Source: Alphaproteobacteria bacterium
GTDB lineage: Bacteria > Pseudomonadota > Alphaproteobacteria > Micavibrionales > Micavibrionaceae
DNA length: 5,325 bases
Direction: 5' to 3'
Assembly: GCA_023140905.1 (NCBI GenBank)
Contig: JAGLKS010000216.1
Coordinates: 1 to 5,325, forward strand
This document shows, in pieces, positions 1 through 5,325 of the stretch. The position numbers and the translations under genes were made by a program. The stretch's first letter is position 1, and each line of letters opens with the position of its first letter. Under the pieces are notes generated by a model. That model was not told the DNA's origin. It saw only the letters and a program-made list of their open reading frames with translations, and made no database searches.

Positions 1-1321
1 AGCCTGCAATTAAAATGCGTGGAGGCTCTTTTGCAGAATTTAAAATCTCTTCTACAGCGTCCTTAAAATGATTCTTCTCTGTGACACTTACACGCCCACA
101 GCAGGAGGCTTTAATCTCATCCGCTTTTTTTGACGTAGGCTCATGTAGAATGGGAACAACATAAATACCTGAAAGCTCATCTAACATCGGTTCCAGAAAT
201 GCTGCGCTGTCTTTGGTATCAAGCATTCCTAACACCAGAAAAACTGGGCTGGAATCTTCCTTCTTCCAGCGCTTCATCTGCATACCTAAGACTTCTCCTG
301 CGCTGTCATTATGCCCGCAATCAAGCCATATTTCATGGCTGTTCTCATGGCTGTTTGCGCCACTGTCACAAGGCCATTGATAATCTATGCGCTGCATCCG
401 CCCCGGCCATTCACAGCTCTGCAATCCTCTGACAATAGCTTCCTCGGAAATCTTAATACCATGAGAGCTAATCTGCCGCAATGAAGCGAGCACAACAGCC
501 GCGTTGGCGCATTGATGTTCTCCAAATAACGCCGGAACAGGGTAGCCCTTTGTTTCGCCATCATAAGAAAACTGCATGGATTTTGCATTGTTATTGCGGC
601 TCACAGAAAAATCTTGTCCGGCAATATATAATTCCGAGTCTGTTTCTTTTGCTCTGCCTTGTATAACACCTAAAATAGCGTCGCCTTGCGCTCCCTGCCC
701 CTGATAGCCAACGATACAGGGAACTGCCGACTTTATAATTCCGGCTTTTTGTGCAGCAATTTCCTCAATTGTATTACCCAGAAAATCTGTATGGTCCATA
801 GATATACGGTTAATAATACTTACTAACGGTTTTTCTACCACATTGGTACAATCAAGCCGCCCTCCCATACCGACTTCCAGCAAAAGAATATCAGCTGGAA
901 CTTGAGCAAAGGCTTTAAACGCTACAGTGCTGGTTACTTCAAAAAAAGATAATGGCGCATCTCCGATATAATCCATCACCTCATCAATCAGTGCCTCCAG
1001 CATCTCATCGCTAATTTGCTTTCCAGACAGAACAATCCGTTCATTTATATGCACCAGATGCGGGGATATATAGCTGTGCACGCTCAAGCCTTCCGCTTCA
1101 CATATTGCGCGCAACATAGCAATAATAGAGCCTTTTCCATTTGTCCCTGCCACATGAATAACCGGAGGTAACTGCATATGCGGATTACCGAAATGCTGCA
1201 ATAAATCCAGATACTTTTCCCTGTCCCAATTCACAGCGGAACGCGTGCGGCGTAGAGCAAATATTTGCTCTAATTTGCGTTGTAAGATTTGATTTGAATG
1301 ACGAAGATCGGCCTTATGCAT
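1..1321 (-). CDS. folC: Bifunctional folylpolyglutamate synthase / dihydrofolate synthase, C-terminus cut by window edge
   Basis: Mur-ligase-family enzyme that adds glutamate to dihydropteroate and then to tetrahydrofolates, using ATP, in the cytoplasm. I translated 440 residues without an internal stop; the frame is still open at base 1, so only the last few residues are missing. Motifs seen: P-loop HVAGTNGKGS (residues 56-65); EVGMGGRLDCTNVV (149-162), close to the family's EVGLGGRLDATNV; DHTDFLGNTIEEIAAQKAGIIK region (176-197), whose Lys192 aligns with the lysine carbamylated in this family; WPGRMQRI (305-312); LDCGHN (333-338), usually DGGHN; and GMLDTKDSAAFL (365-376). The ATG at 1321 has an AGGTG ribosome site (1332-1336) about 10 nt upstream and lies 16 nt after the accD stop, so the two are probably co-transcribed. 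A 12-bp tandem duplication adds NSHENSHE (323-330) in a variable loop just before the LDCGHN motif. Identity is secure; only the substrate range (one or both activities) is assumed from the family. Confidence 0.95.
   Translation of the reverse strand, partial: MHKADLRHSNQILQRKLEQIFALRRTRSAVNWDREKYLDLLQHFGNPHMQLPPVIHVAGTNGKGSIIAMLRAICEAEGLSVHSYISPHLVHINERIVLSGKQISDEMLEALIDEVMDYIGDAPLSFFEVTSTVAFKAFAQVPADILLLEVGMGGRLDCTNVVEKPLVSIINRISMDHTDFLGNTIEEIAAQKAGIIKSAVPCIVGYQGQGAQGDAILGVIQGRAKETDSELYIAGQDFSVSRNNNAKSMQFSYDGETKGYPVPALFGEHQCANAAVVLASLRQISSHGIKISEEAIVRGLQSCEWPGRMQRIDYQWPCDSGANSHENSHEIWLDCGHNDSAGEVLGMQMKRWKKEDSSPVFLVLGMLDTKDSAAFLEPMLDELSGIYVVPILHEPTSKKADEIKASCCGRVSVTEKNHFKDAVEEILNSAKEPPRILIAG
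332..355 (-). repeat. 12-bp tandem duplication inside folC
   Basis: Two adjacent 12-bp units (332-343 and 344-355) share the 11-mer TCATGGCTGTT (plus strand) and differ only at the first base. In the folC frame they encode the tetrapeptide NSHE twice (residues 323-330). The repeat keeps the frame and falls between the GRMQRI motif and the LDCGHN motif, a region that varies in length among FolC proteins, so it is probably tolerated. It looks like a replication-slippage duplication. Confidence 0.85.
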
Positions 1322-1337
1322 AAATCCGGTGCACCTT

Positions 1338-1631
1338 TTATAGACCTGCCGCAGCAACTTTTGTGATGTTCTGCAATGTGCTGTCACTATCACAGCACTT
1401 TGCACTACCATCTTCATTAGACGGTTGTTTTTTATGCGGTATTGTTGATCCAGATATTTTAGCTGTCTTTTGTGCATCCAGTGCTTGCTGAGACGCTTTT
1501 GCTTTTATCTTTGTTCGTCTTGCAGGGCTTTTTTTCGCAGACACCTTTTTTTCATTAGGTGCATTATTATTCTTGCCTTTACTATTGCCTTTACTACCAT
1601 CATTGCCTCCATTAGGCCCGTTACAACCAGA
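1338..1631 (-). other. Low-complexity, Lys/Asn/Gly/Ser-rich tail of AccD
   Basis: Codes for AccD residues 284-380, beyond the conserved carboxyltransferase domain. By my count it holds about 18 Lys/Arg, most of them in residues 297-328, which include AKKSPARRTKIKAKA, reminiscent of histone-H1-like or other nucleic-acid-binding basic tails. Asn is also abundant (about 10), there is a Cys-Cys pair at 362-363, and the last residues turn hydrophobic (VAAAGL). It is predicted to be disordered. No domain is recognised. The tail is in the same uninterrupted frame as the core and ends right before folC, so it is not the product of a visible frameshift. Confidence 0.8.
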
Positions 1632-2480
1632 CTTTTGCATCAATATCCCGATTATATTAACCAGCGTTTTTTTCATCTCTTTACGCGGTACGACCATATC
1701 AACCATACCATGCTCAAGCAGATATTCTGCTGTTTGGAAATCTTCAGGTAATGTCTCGCGCACAGTTTCTTCTATAACACGCCGTCCGGCAAAACCGATT
1801 GTTGCACCCGGTTCTGCAATATGAATGTCCCCGACCATCGCAAAAGAAGCACTAACCCCACCAGTTGTAGGATCTGTCAGAATCACGATATAAGGCAACA
1901 TTGCCTCTTTAACCATCTGAATTGCTGCAATACTGCGCGGCATTTGAATAAGGGACAGCATCCCTTCTTGCATACGCGCTCCACCGGAAGCAGGGATAGC
2001 AATCAAGGCCGCGTTGTTCTTAACAGCCAACTCCGCTGCTCTTACAATCGACTCACCGACAGCCGCGCCCATAGACCCGCCCATATATTTGAAATTAAAA
2101 GCGGCTATAACCACAGGTAAACCACCCATTGTGCCATGGGCAACGCTGATAGCTTCTTTCAGGCCTGTTTTACTCTGCGCTTCTTTAATTCGGTCCGTAT
2201 AACGCTTGCGATCTTTAAATTTAAGAGGATCATGTGCGACATCAGGCACAGGGAGTTCTTCATATTTTCCATCATCAAGCATCATTTCCAAGCGGTCTTT
2301 AACGCTTATGCGTAAATGATGGCCGCAATAATAGCAAACATTCTTGCTCTTTTCCAAATCTCTGTGAAACAACATCGATTCACAGCCCGGACATTTCTGC
2401 CACAGATTGTCAGGCACATCTTTTTGCTCGCTTACAAAAGAGCGAATGCGCGGTGGTATAAGGTTTGTTAGCCAATTCAT
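1338..2480 (-). CDS. accD: Acetyl-CoA carboxylase carboxyltransferase subunit beta with long basic C-terminal tail
   Basis: Beta subunit of the acetyl-CoA carboxylase carboxyltransferase; with AccA it transfers the carboxyl group from biotin on AccB to acetyl-CoA, giving malonyl-CoA for fatty acid synthesis. The 380-residue protein has a four-cysteine zinc ribbon (Cys30, Cys33, Cys49, Cys52), then a crotonase-fold carboxyltransferase domain (about 55-280) with SGGARMQEG (165-173), GGVSASFAMVGD (207-218) and GFAGRRVIEET (229-239). E. coli AccD is about 304 residues; here the core ends near residue 283 and is followed by about 97 residues rich in Lys, Asn, Gly, Ser and Ala. The start MNWLTNLIPP matches the usual alphaproteobacterial N-terminus, but no clear Shine-Dalgarno precedes it (the 20 nt upstream are mostly A/T). 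It lies 130 nt after trpA with its own candidate promoter and is followed by folC after 16 nt. accA is not in the window. Confidence 0.97.
   Translation of the reverse strand: MNWLTNLIPPRIRSFVSEQKDVPDNLWQKCPGCESMLFHRDLEKSKNVCYYCGHHLRISVKDRLEMMLDDGKYEELPVPDVAHDPLKFKDRKRYTDRIKEAQSKTGLKEAISVAHGTMGGLPVVIAAFNFKYMGGSMGAAVGESIVRAAELAVKNNAALIAIPASGGARMQEGMLSLIQMPRSIAAIQMVKEAMLPYIVILTDPTTGGVSASFAMVGDIHIAEPGATIGFAGRRVIEETVRETLPEDFQTAEYLLEHGMVDMVVPRKEMKKTLVNIIGILMQKSGCNGPNGGNDGSKGNSKGKNNNAPNEKKVSAKKSPARRTKIKAKASQQALDAQKTAKISGSTIPHKKQPSNEDGSAKCCDSDSTLQNITKVAAAGL
1572..1595 (-). repeat. 12-bp tandem duplication in the AccD tail
   Basis: Two adjacent 12-bp units (1572-1583 and 1584-1595) share the 11-mer TTGCCTTTACT (plus strand) and differ at the first base only. 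In the accD frame they encode SKGN followed by SKGK (residues 296-303 region). This suggests that the low-complexity tail grew at least partly by slippage. Confidence 0.85.
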
Positions 2481-2553
2481 ATTAAAAACACGCTGTTGTT
2501 TTCATTTTGTAGTAGTTTCAAGTGAAGCCACTATAAAGCCTGAGAGGGTACAC

Positions 2554-2582
2554 ATAATACTTATATAAAGTCAACTTTACAA
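2554..2582 (-). promoter_or_regulatory. Candidate sigma70-type promoter for accD-folC
   Basis: On the minus strand, TTGTAA (2577-2582, 4/6 to TTGACA) is followed after exactly 17 nt by TATTAT (2554-2559, 5/6 to TATAAT). Transcription would begin near 2547, leaving a leader of about 67 nt before the accD ATG at 2480. An alternative -35, TTGACT, overlaps the spacer but has no good -10 at the right distance. The region is AT-rich, so chance matches are possible. Confidence 0.5.
2566..2579. promoter_or_regulatory. 14-bp palindrome TAAAGTCAACTTTA overlapping the accD promoter
   Basis: Perfect 6-bp arms TAAAGT / ACTTTA flank a central CA. The palindrome covers part of the candidate -35 element and of the spacer, a typical position for a repressor operator. 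The regulator is unknown and I do not recognise the site as a known consensus. In this AT-rich 130-bp gap it could also be chance. Confidence 0.35.
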
Positions 2583-2610
2583 AATCTCTTATTGAGTAAA
2601 TACAGATAAA

Positions 2611-3423
2611 TCATACACTTAAGGCTTTGGGTAAAGCCCCGGATAAAGACTGAACAAAAGTCATGGCCTCTTCTTTATTCTCGCCATTATGACCGATATC
2701 TTTGATTTTATCAACGATCACCGAGCCAACAATAACACCATCTGAAATAGAGCCGGTTACTGCTACATCTTCCGGTGTTTTGATTCCAAAACCCACAGCC
2801 ACAGGCAAATCTGTTGCCTCTTTAATCATCTTGACATGCGATTCAAGGTCCTGCACATCAGCACCTGCCGCCCCTGTAATCCCAGTAATAGAAACATAAT
2901 ACAAAAATCCGCTTGCCCCGTCCAAGATCACATCCAGACGCTCTTTATCTGCTGTCGGTGTTATCAAACGAATAATGTCCAACCCTTCCGCATTAAGGCT
3001 GCAACGTAAATCTTTGTCTTCTTCAGGCGGCAAATCAACAATAAGCAAGCCATCTACGCCGGATTCACGCGCATCATGAGCAAAAAGCTCTAACCCGTAT
3101 TTGTAAACCAGATTCGCATATCCCATCAAAATAATCGGTGTTTCCGTATCGCCGCTACGAAACTCTCTAACCATTTGCAATATACGCTTTAGCGTCATTC
3201 CCGCTTCCAGTGCGCGCTTCCCTGCAAGCTGGATAGTTACGCCATCTGCCGCCGGATCACTAAACGGCATACCCAGCTCGATAATATCCGCGCCTGCGTC
3301 AGGCAAAGATTTAAGCACATCAAGACACCGCACATAATCTGGATCACCCGCCATAATAAACGTCATAAACGCACTGCGTTTTTCATCTTTAAGTGTTTGG
3401 AATTTCTGCTCAATTCTATTCAT
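2611..3423 (-). CDS. trpA: Tryptophan synthase alpha subunit
   Basis: Cleaves indole-3-glycerol phosphate to indole and glyceraldehyde 3-phosphate; the indole is channelled to TrpB in the alpha2-beta2 complex, the last step of tryptophan synthesis. The protein has 270 residues, the usual length (about 268), and is a TIM barrel. The two catalytic acids are present at the canonical positions: Glu49 (in DIIELGMPFSDP) and Asp60 (in PAADG). Loop 6 reads YYVSITGITGAAG (175-187), and the phosphate-binding segments VAVGFGIKTPEDV (208-220) and DGVIVGSVIV (228-237) are intact. Residue 62 is Val where most family members have Pro after ADG. The ATG at 3423 has a good AGGGAAG ribosome site (3429-3435), 5 nt upstream. 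It lies 39 nt after the acetyltransferase gene, so it is probably in the same transcript as trpB but not directly coupled to it. The stop is TGA; no terminator hairpin follows. Confidence 0.98.
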   Translation of the reverse strand: MNRIEQKFQTLKDEKRSAFMTFIMAGDPDYVRCLDVLKSLPDAGADIIELGMPFSDPAADGVTIQLAGKRALEAGMTLKRILQMVREFRSGDTETPIILMGYANLVYKYGLELFAHDARESGVDGLLIVDLPPEEDKDLRCSLNAEGLDIIRLITPTADKERLDVILDGASGFLYYVSITGITGAAGADVQDLESHVKMIKEATDLPVAVGFGIKTPEDVAVTGSISDGVIVGSVIVDKIKDIGHNGENKEEAMTFVQSLSGALPKALSV

Positions 3424-3462
3424 CTATACTTCCCTGCTGCTGTTCTTCTGTCTCAGCATCTC

Positions 3463-3954
3463 TTAGCATAATTTTTTCTTTAGCAATGTCATAGTCCCTG
3501 CTCCTGTTTCCTTTGTATTAATTGTCTCCAAAGCCTCATATCCCATTATCAGATAAAATCCCGCAGCGGAACCGGACTTTAGATACACGTCTTTATACTC
3601 CAGACATCTGGCTTCATCCTCTAATCTCTTCAGAATGACTTTCGCAATGCCCTGCCTGCGATATCGATAATGCGTATAGACACTGGTAATCCAAGGTGTG
3701 TGATGGCTCCACATCTCCCCACCATCTTGCATTGTCAAAACTCCACACGCAACAGGCACTTTTCTTTCATTATCCACCGCCACAACCGCCAGAGGAATCC
3801 CTTCTTTTTGTGACGCCTTATCAAAGTTCACTAAAACACTGTCCAGAGTAACTCCCTCCATTTGCAAACTCCAGCGACCATAAATCCACGCGGCACATGC
3901 TTGTGCATACTCAGGGCAATCAGCTAAATATTCAAATGAGATATTATCGTTCAT
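3463..3954 (-). CDS. GNAT-family N-acetyltransferase lying between trpB and trpA
   Basis: Predicted acetyl-CoA-dependent N-acetyltransferase of 163 residues; its substrate cannot be told from sequence. The acetyl-CoA pyrophosphate-binding motif A is clear: beta-strand WITSVYTHYRYR followed by RRQGIA (99-104, matching R/Q-x-x-G-x-G/A) and the helix KVILKRLEDEA. A motif-B-like segment AAGFYLIMGYEALE (130-143) has the usual F/Y-Y-x-x-x-G-Y pattern. The N-terminal part (FEYLADCPEYAQACAAWIYGRW) resembles a group of GNATs that begin with a D-x-PE...W-x-Y/H...W helix; this is from memory, not from a search. I place the start at ATG 3954, four nt after the trpB stop, with GGAGA 9 nt upstream. A start 54 nt earlier (4008) is open but would overlap trpB by 50 bp. 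The gene separates two genes that are usually adjacent. Possible roles include acetylating an amino acid, a toxic analogue or a protein, but none is shown. Confidence 0.9.
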   Translation of the reverse strand: MNDNISFEYLADCPEYAQACAAWIYGRWSLQMEGVTLDSVLVNFDKASQKEGIPLAVVAVDNERKVPVACGVLTMQDGGEMWSHHTPWITSVYTHYRYRRQGIAKVILKRLEDEARCLEYKDVYLKSGSAAGFYLIMGYEALETINTKETGAGTMTLLKKKLC

Positions 3955-3958
3955 ATTC

Positions 3959-5167
3959 TTATATCTCCACTCCCAGTGCCTTTGCCACTGTGTAGATATC
4001 TTTATCACCGCGGCCTGAGATATTCACTACCATGATGTGCTCTTCCGGCAAATCTTTAGCTATTTTCATGACATGCGCCAAAGCATGAGACGATTCAAGC
4101 GCAGGAATAATGCCTTCAAGCTTTGAGCAAAACATAAACGCTTCGAGTGCATCTGCGTCTGTCACACTGGCATACTCAACGCGCTTTTCATCAAATAACC
4201 AAGCATGTTCCGGCCCTACACCCGGATAATCCAGCCCGGCTGAAATAGAATGCGCTTCTTGAATTTGTCCGTTCTCATCTTGAAGAAAATACGTTTGCAT
4301 TCCATGCAGAATACCCGGACGACCACCATTCAAGCTAGAGGCGTGCTTATCTGTATCAACGCCAAGCCCACCGGCTTCTACGCCAATCATGCGGATATCT
4401 GTATCATCGAGAAATGGGTGGAACAGCCCTATTGCATTAGAACCACCGCCAATACAAGCGACTAGCGAGTCCGGCAAACGCCCTTCGACTTCCATAATTT
4501 GTTCACGCACTTCTTTACCGACAATCGACTGGAAATCACGGACCATACACGGGAATGGATGAGGGCCACCAACTGTACCGATAATGTAATATGTATCATC
4601 AACATGAGCCACCCAGTCACGCATAGCTTCATTCATCGCATCTTTCAGCGAAGCTGACCCTGCTTCTACAGCGTGTATTTCTGCGCCCAGCAAACGCATA
4701 CGGAAAACATTAGGAGCCTGACGCTCAATGTCCTTAGTGCCCATAAATACCGTACACGGCAAATCAAATAACGCACTAACCGTAGCTGTAGCAACTCCAT
4801 GCTGACCCGCTCCCGTTTCGGCAATAATCCGGGTTTTCCCCATACGTTTAGCTAATAGAATCTGACCGATACAGTGGTTAATTTTATGCGCCCCTGTATG
4901 GTTTAATTCCTCGCGCTTAAAATAGATTTTTGCGCCACCCAGATGCTTTGTTGTTTTCTCTGCATAATATAAAGGTGACGGACGGCCAATATAATCTTTG
5001 GCTAAAGCATCAAATTCTTTCCAAAATTCAGGATCAGCTTTTGCCTCATTCCACGCTTTTTCCAACTCTAAAATAAGCGGCATCAAGGTTTCCGACACAT
5101 AGCGTCCGCCATATGGTCCGAAATGCCCGCGATCATCAGGCTGATTTTTATACGAATTAAGTGCCAT
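3959..5167 (-). CDS. trpB: Tryptophan synthase beta subunit
   Basis: PLP enzyme that condenses indole with L-serine to give tryptophan; beta partner of TrpA. The 402-residue length fits the TrpB1 type (about 397). Motifs: N-terminal [17 protein letters not shown] (14-30), RPSPLYYAE (62-70), [15 protein letters not shown] with the PLP lysine at Lys95 (Lys87 in Salmonella), ETGAGQHG with catalytic Glu117 (117-124), the phosphate-binding glycine loop GGGSNA (240-245), LESSHA with Glu358 (357-362) and SGRGDKD (384-390). All key residues are present. The ATG at 5167 has a strong AAGGAAGG ribosome site (5170-5177). It appears to be the first gene of the trpB-GNAT-trpA unit within this window. trpF, which often precedes trpB in this group, is not seen in the 158 bp upstream. 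Confidence 0.99.
   Translation of the reverse strand: MALNSYKNQPDDRGHFGPYGGRYVSETLMPLILELEKAWNEAKADPEFWKEFDALAKDYIGRPSPLYYAEKTTKHLGGAKIYFKREELNHTGAHKINHCIGQILLAKRMGKTRIIAETGAGQHGVATATVSALFDLPCTVFMGTKDIERQAPNVFRMRLLGAEIHAVEAGSASLKDAMNEAMRDWVAHVDDTYYIIGTVGGPHPFPCMVRDFQSIVGKEVREQIMEVEGRLPDSLVACIGGGSNAIGLFHPFLDDTDIRMIGVEAGGLGVDTDKHASSLNGGRPGILHGMQTYFLQDENGQIQEAHSISAGLDYPGVGPEHAWLFDEKRVEYASVTDADALEAFMFCSKLEGIIPALESSHALAHVMKIAKDLPEEHIMVVNISGRGDKDIYTVAKALGVEI
3964..3968 (-). promoter_or_regulatory. Ribosome binding site that decides the acetyltransferase start
   Basis: GGAGA on the minus strand lies inside the 3' end of trpB, 9 nt before ATG 3954. It supports the shorter start and implies that trpB and the acetyltransferase are translationally linked, since ribosomes finishing trpB at 3959 stop 4 nt before the new ATG. 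Confidence 0.6.
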
Positions 5168-5201
5168 AGCCTTCCTTAATATTTATAGTCCATAAGTGGC
5201 G

Positions 5202-5217
5202 GGTTGCAGTCGCAACC
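5202..5217 (-). promoter_or_regulatory. Hairpin in the trpB leader
   Basis: Read on the minus strand, GGTTGC-GACT-GCAACC forms a perfect 6-bp, GC-containing stem with a 4-nt loop, ending 34 nt before the trpB ATG. No T-run follows, so it is not an intrinsic terminator. It could be a leader RNA structure or a DNA operator. No tryptophan-rich leader peptide accompanies it, so classical ribosome-mediated attenuation is not supported. Confidence 0.5.
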
Positions 5218-5236
5218 TCTTACATAGTGTGATCAT

Positions 5237-5267
5237 TTTATAATGCCCACGCTATAATTCAGGTCAA
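5237..5267 (-). promoter_or_regulatory. Weak candidate promoter for trpB
   Basis: On the minus strand TTGACC (5262-5267, 5/6 to TTGACA) precedes TATAAA (5237-5242, 5/6 to TATAAT), but the spacer is 19 nt, longer than ideal; a 17-nt spacer gives only ATTATA (5239-5244). A perfect minus-strand TATAAT also lies at 5298-5303, but its -35 would fall at the window edge and the visible bases do not match well. Either start would place the hairpin at 5202-5217 inside the leader RNA. Confidence 0.3.
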
Positions 5268-5305
5268 TAAATTGTCCCATAGTTAAAAACGAACGGAATT
5301 ATAGC
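5251..5305. repeat. 10-bp inverted repeat GCTATAATTC / GAATTATAGC upstream of trpB
   Basis: GCTATAATTC (5251-5260) and its exact reverse complement GAATTATAGC (5296-5305) are separated by 35 bp, with 45 bp between centres. Each arm contains a TATAAT, pointing toward one another. One arm lies in the spacer of the candidate trpB promoter. The rest of 5168-5325 holds no gene that I can recognise. Confidence 0.4.
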
Positions 5306-5325
5306 CTTTTCACAGTTTCAAGGAA

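Noticed and set aside
385..588. Minus-strand ORF inside folC, considered as evidence of a frameshifted folC
   Set aside because: It is an alternative frame; the folC frame itself translates without interruption from 1321 to the window edge with motifs in order.
199..666. Plus-strand ORFs opposite folC
   Set aside because: They are antisense shadows of the conserved folC frame, with no protein family features.
1470..2202. Several plus-strand ORFs opposite accD
   Set aside because: They are antisense to a well-conserved gene, lack recognisable domains, overlap each other and show no ribosome sites.
2575..2612. Possible terminator after trpA
   Set aside because: Only a 3-bp CTC/GAG pairing is visible before a short T-run, too weak for an intrinsic terminator.
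3955..4008. Longer acetyltransferase start at 4008
   Set aside because: It would overlap trpB by 50 bp and adds a Trp/Arg-rich stretch ([13 protein letters not shown]) that does not look like a GNAT N-terminus; ATG 3954 has a well-placed GGAGA and sits 4 nt after the trpB stop.
5233..5280. A 15-codon minus-strand ORF upstream of trpB (MGQFIDLNYSVGIIK), as a possible trp leader peptide
   Set aside because: It has no tryptophan codon, no ribosome binding site and no terminator/antiterminator pair after it.
5168..5325. The 3' end of trpF expected upstream of trpB
   Set aside because: Stops occur in the frames I checked and no TrpF C-terminal motif appears; if trpF is adjacent it ends beyond the window.
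1..5325. CRISPR array, tRNA or rRNA genes, insertion sequence or phage genes
   Set aside because: The strand is filled by five conserved genes with short gaps; no spaced direct repeats, terminal inverted repeats, transposase or structural RNA signatures were seen.

Overview
This window looks like an ordinary chromosomal segment from a moderately AT-rich alphaproteobacterium. That is an inference from two things: the gene order trpB - trpA - accD - folC, which is a familiar cluster in Proteobacteria and especially Alphaproteobacteria, and protein details such as the MNW...-type AccD N-terminus and the SITGITGA loop in TrpA. All five genes lie on the minus strand and are transcribed right to left, so the window is best read from 5325 down to 1.

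Region by region: 5325-5168 is a noncoding leader holding weak promoter candidates, a perfect 6-bp-stem hairpin and a 10-bp inverted repeat. 5167-3959 is trpB (tryptophan synthase beta). 3954-3463 is a small GNAT-family acetyltransferase placed 4 nt after the trpB stop. 3423-2611 is trpA (tryptophan synthase alpha). 2610-2481 is a noncoding gap with a fair promoter and a 14-bp palindrome. 2480-1338 is accD (acetyl-CoA carboxylase carboxyltransferase beta), which carries an unusual basic, low-complexity C-terminal tail of about 97 residues. 1321-1 is folC (folylpolyglutamate/dihydrofolate synthase), 16 nt after accD and cut by the window edge before its stop.

Functionally, TrpA and TrpB form the alpha2-beta2 tryptophan synthase that makes tryptophan from indole-3-glycerol phosphate and serine. 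AccD is half of the carboxyltransferase that makes malonyl-CoA for fatty acid synthesis. FolC makes and polyglutamylates folates. The layout suggests a trpB-GNAT-trpA transcription unit and an accD-folC unit with its own promoter; readthrough between them is possible because no terminator is visible.

I do not see an undescribed multi-gene system. The points worth a second look are the GNAT gene wedged between the two tryptophan synthase subunits, the AccD tail, two in-frame 12-bp tandem duplications of matching design (in accD and folC), and the palindromes in the two upstream regions.
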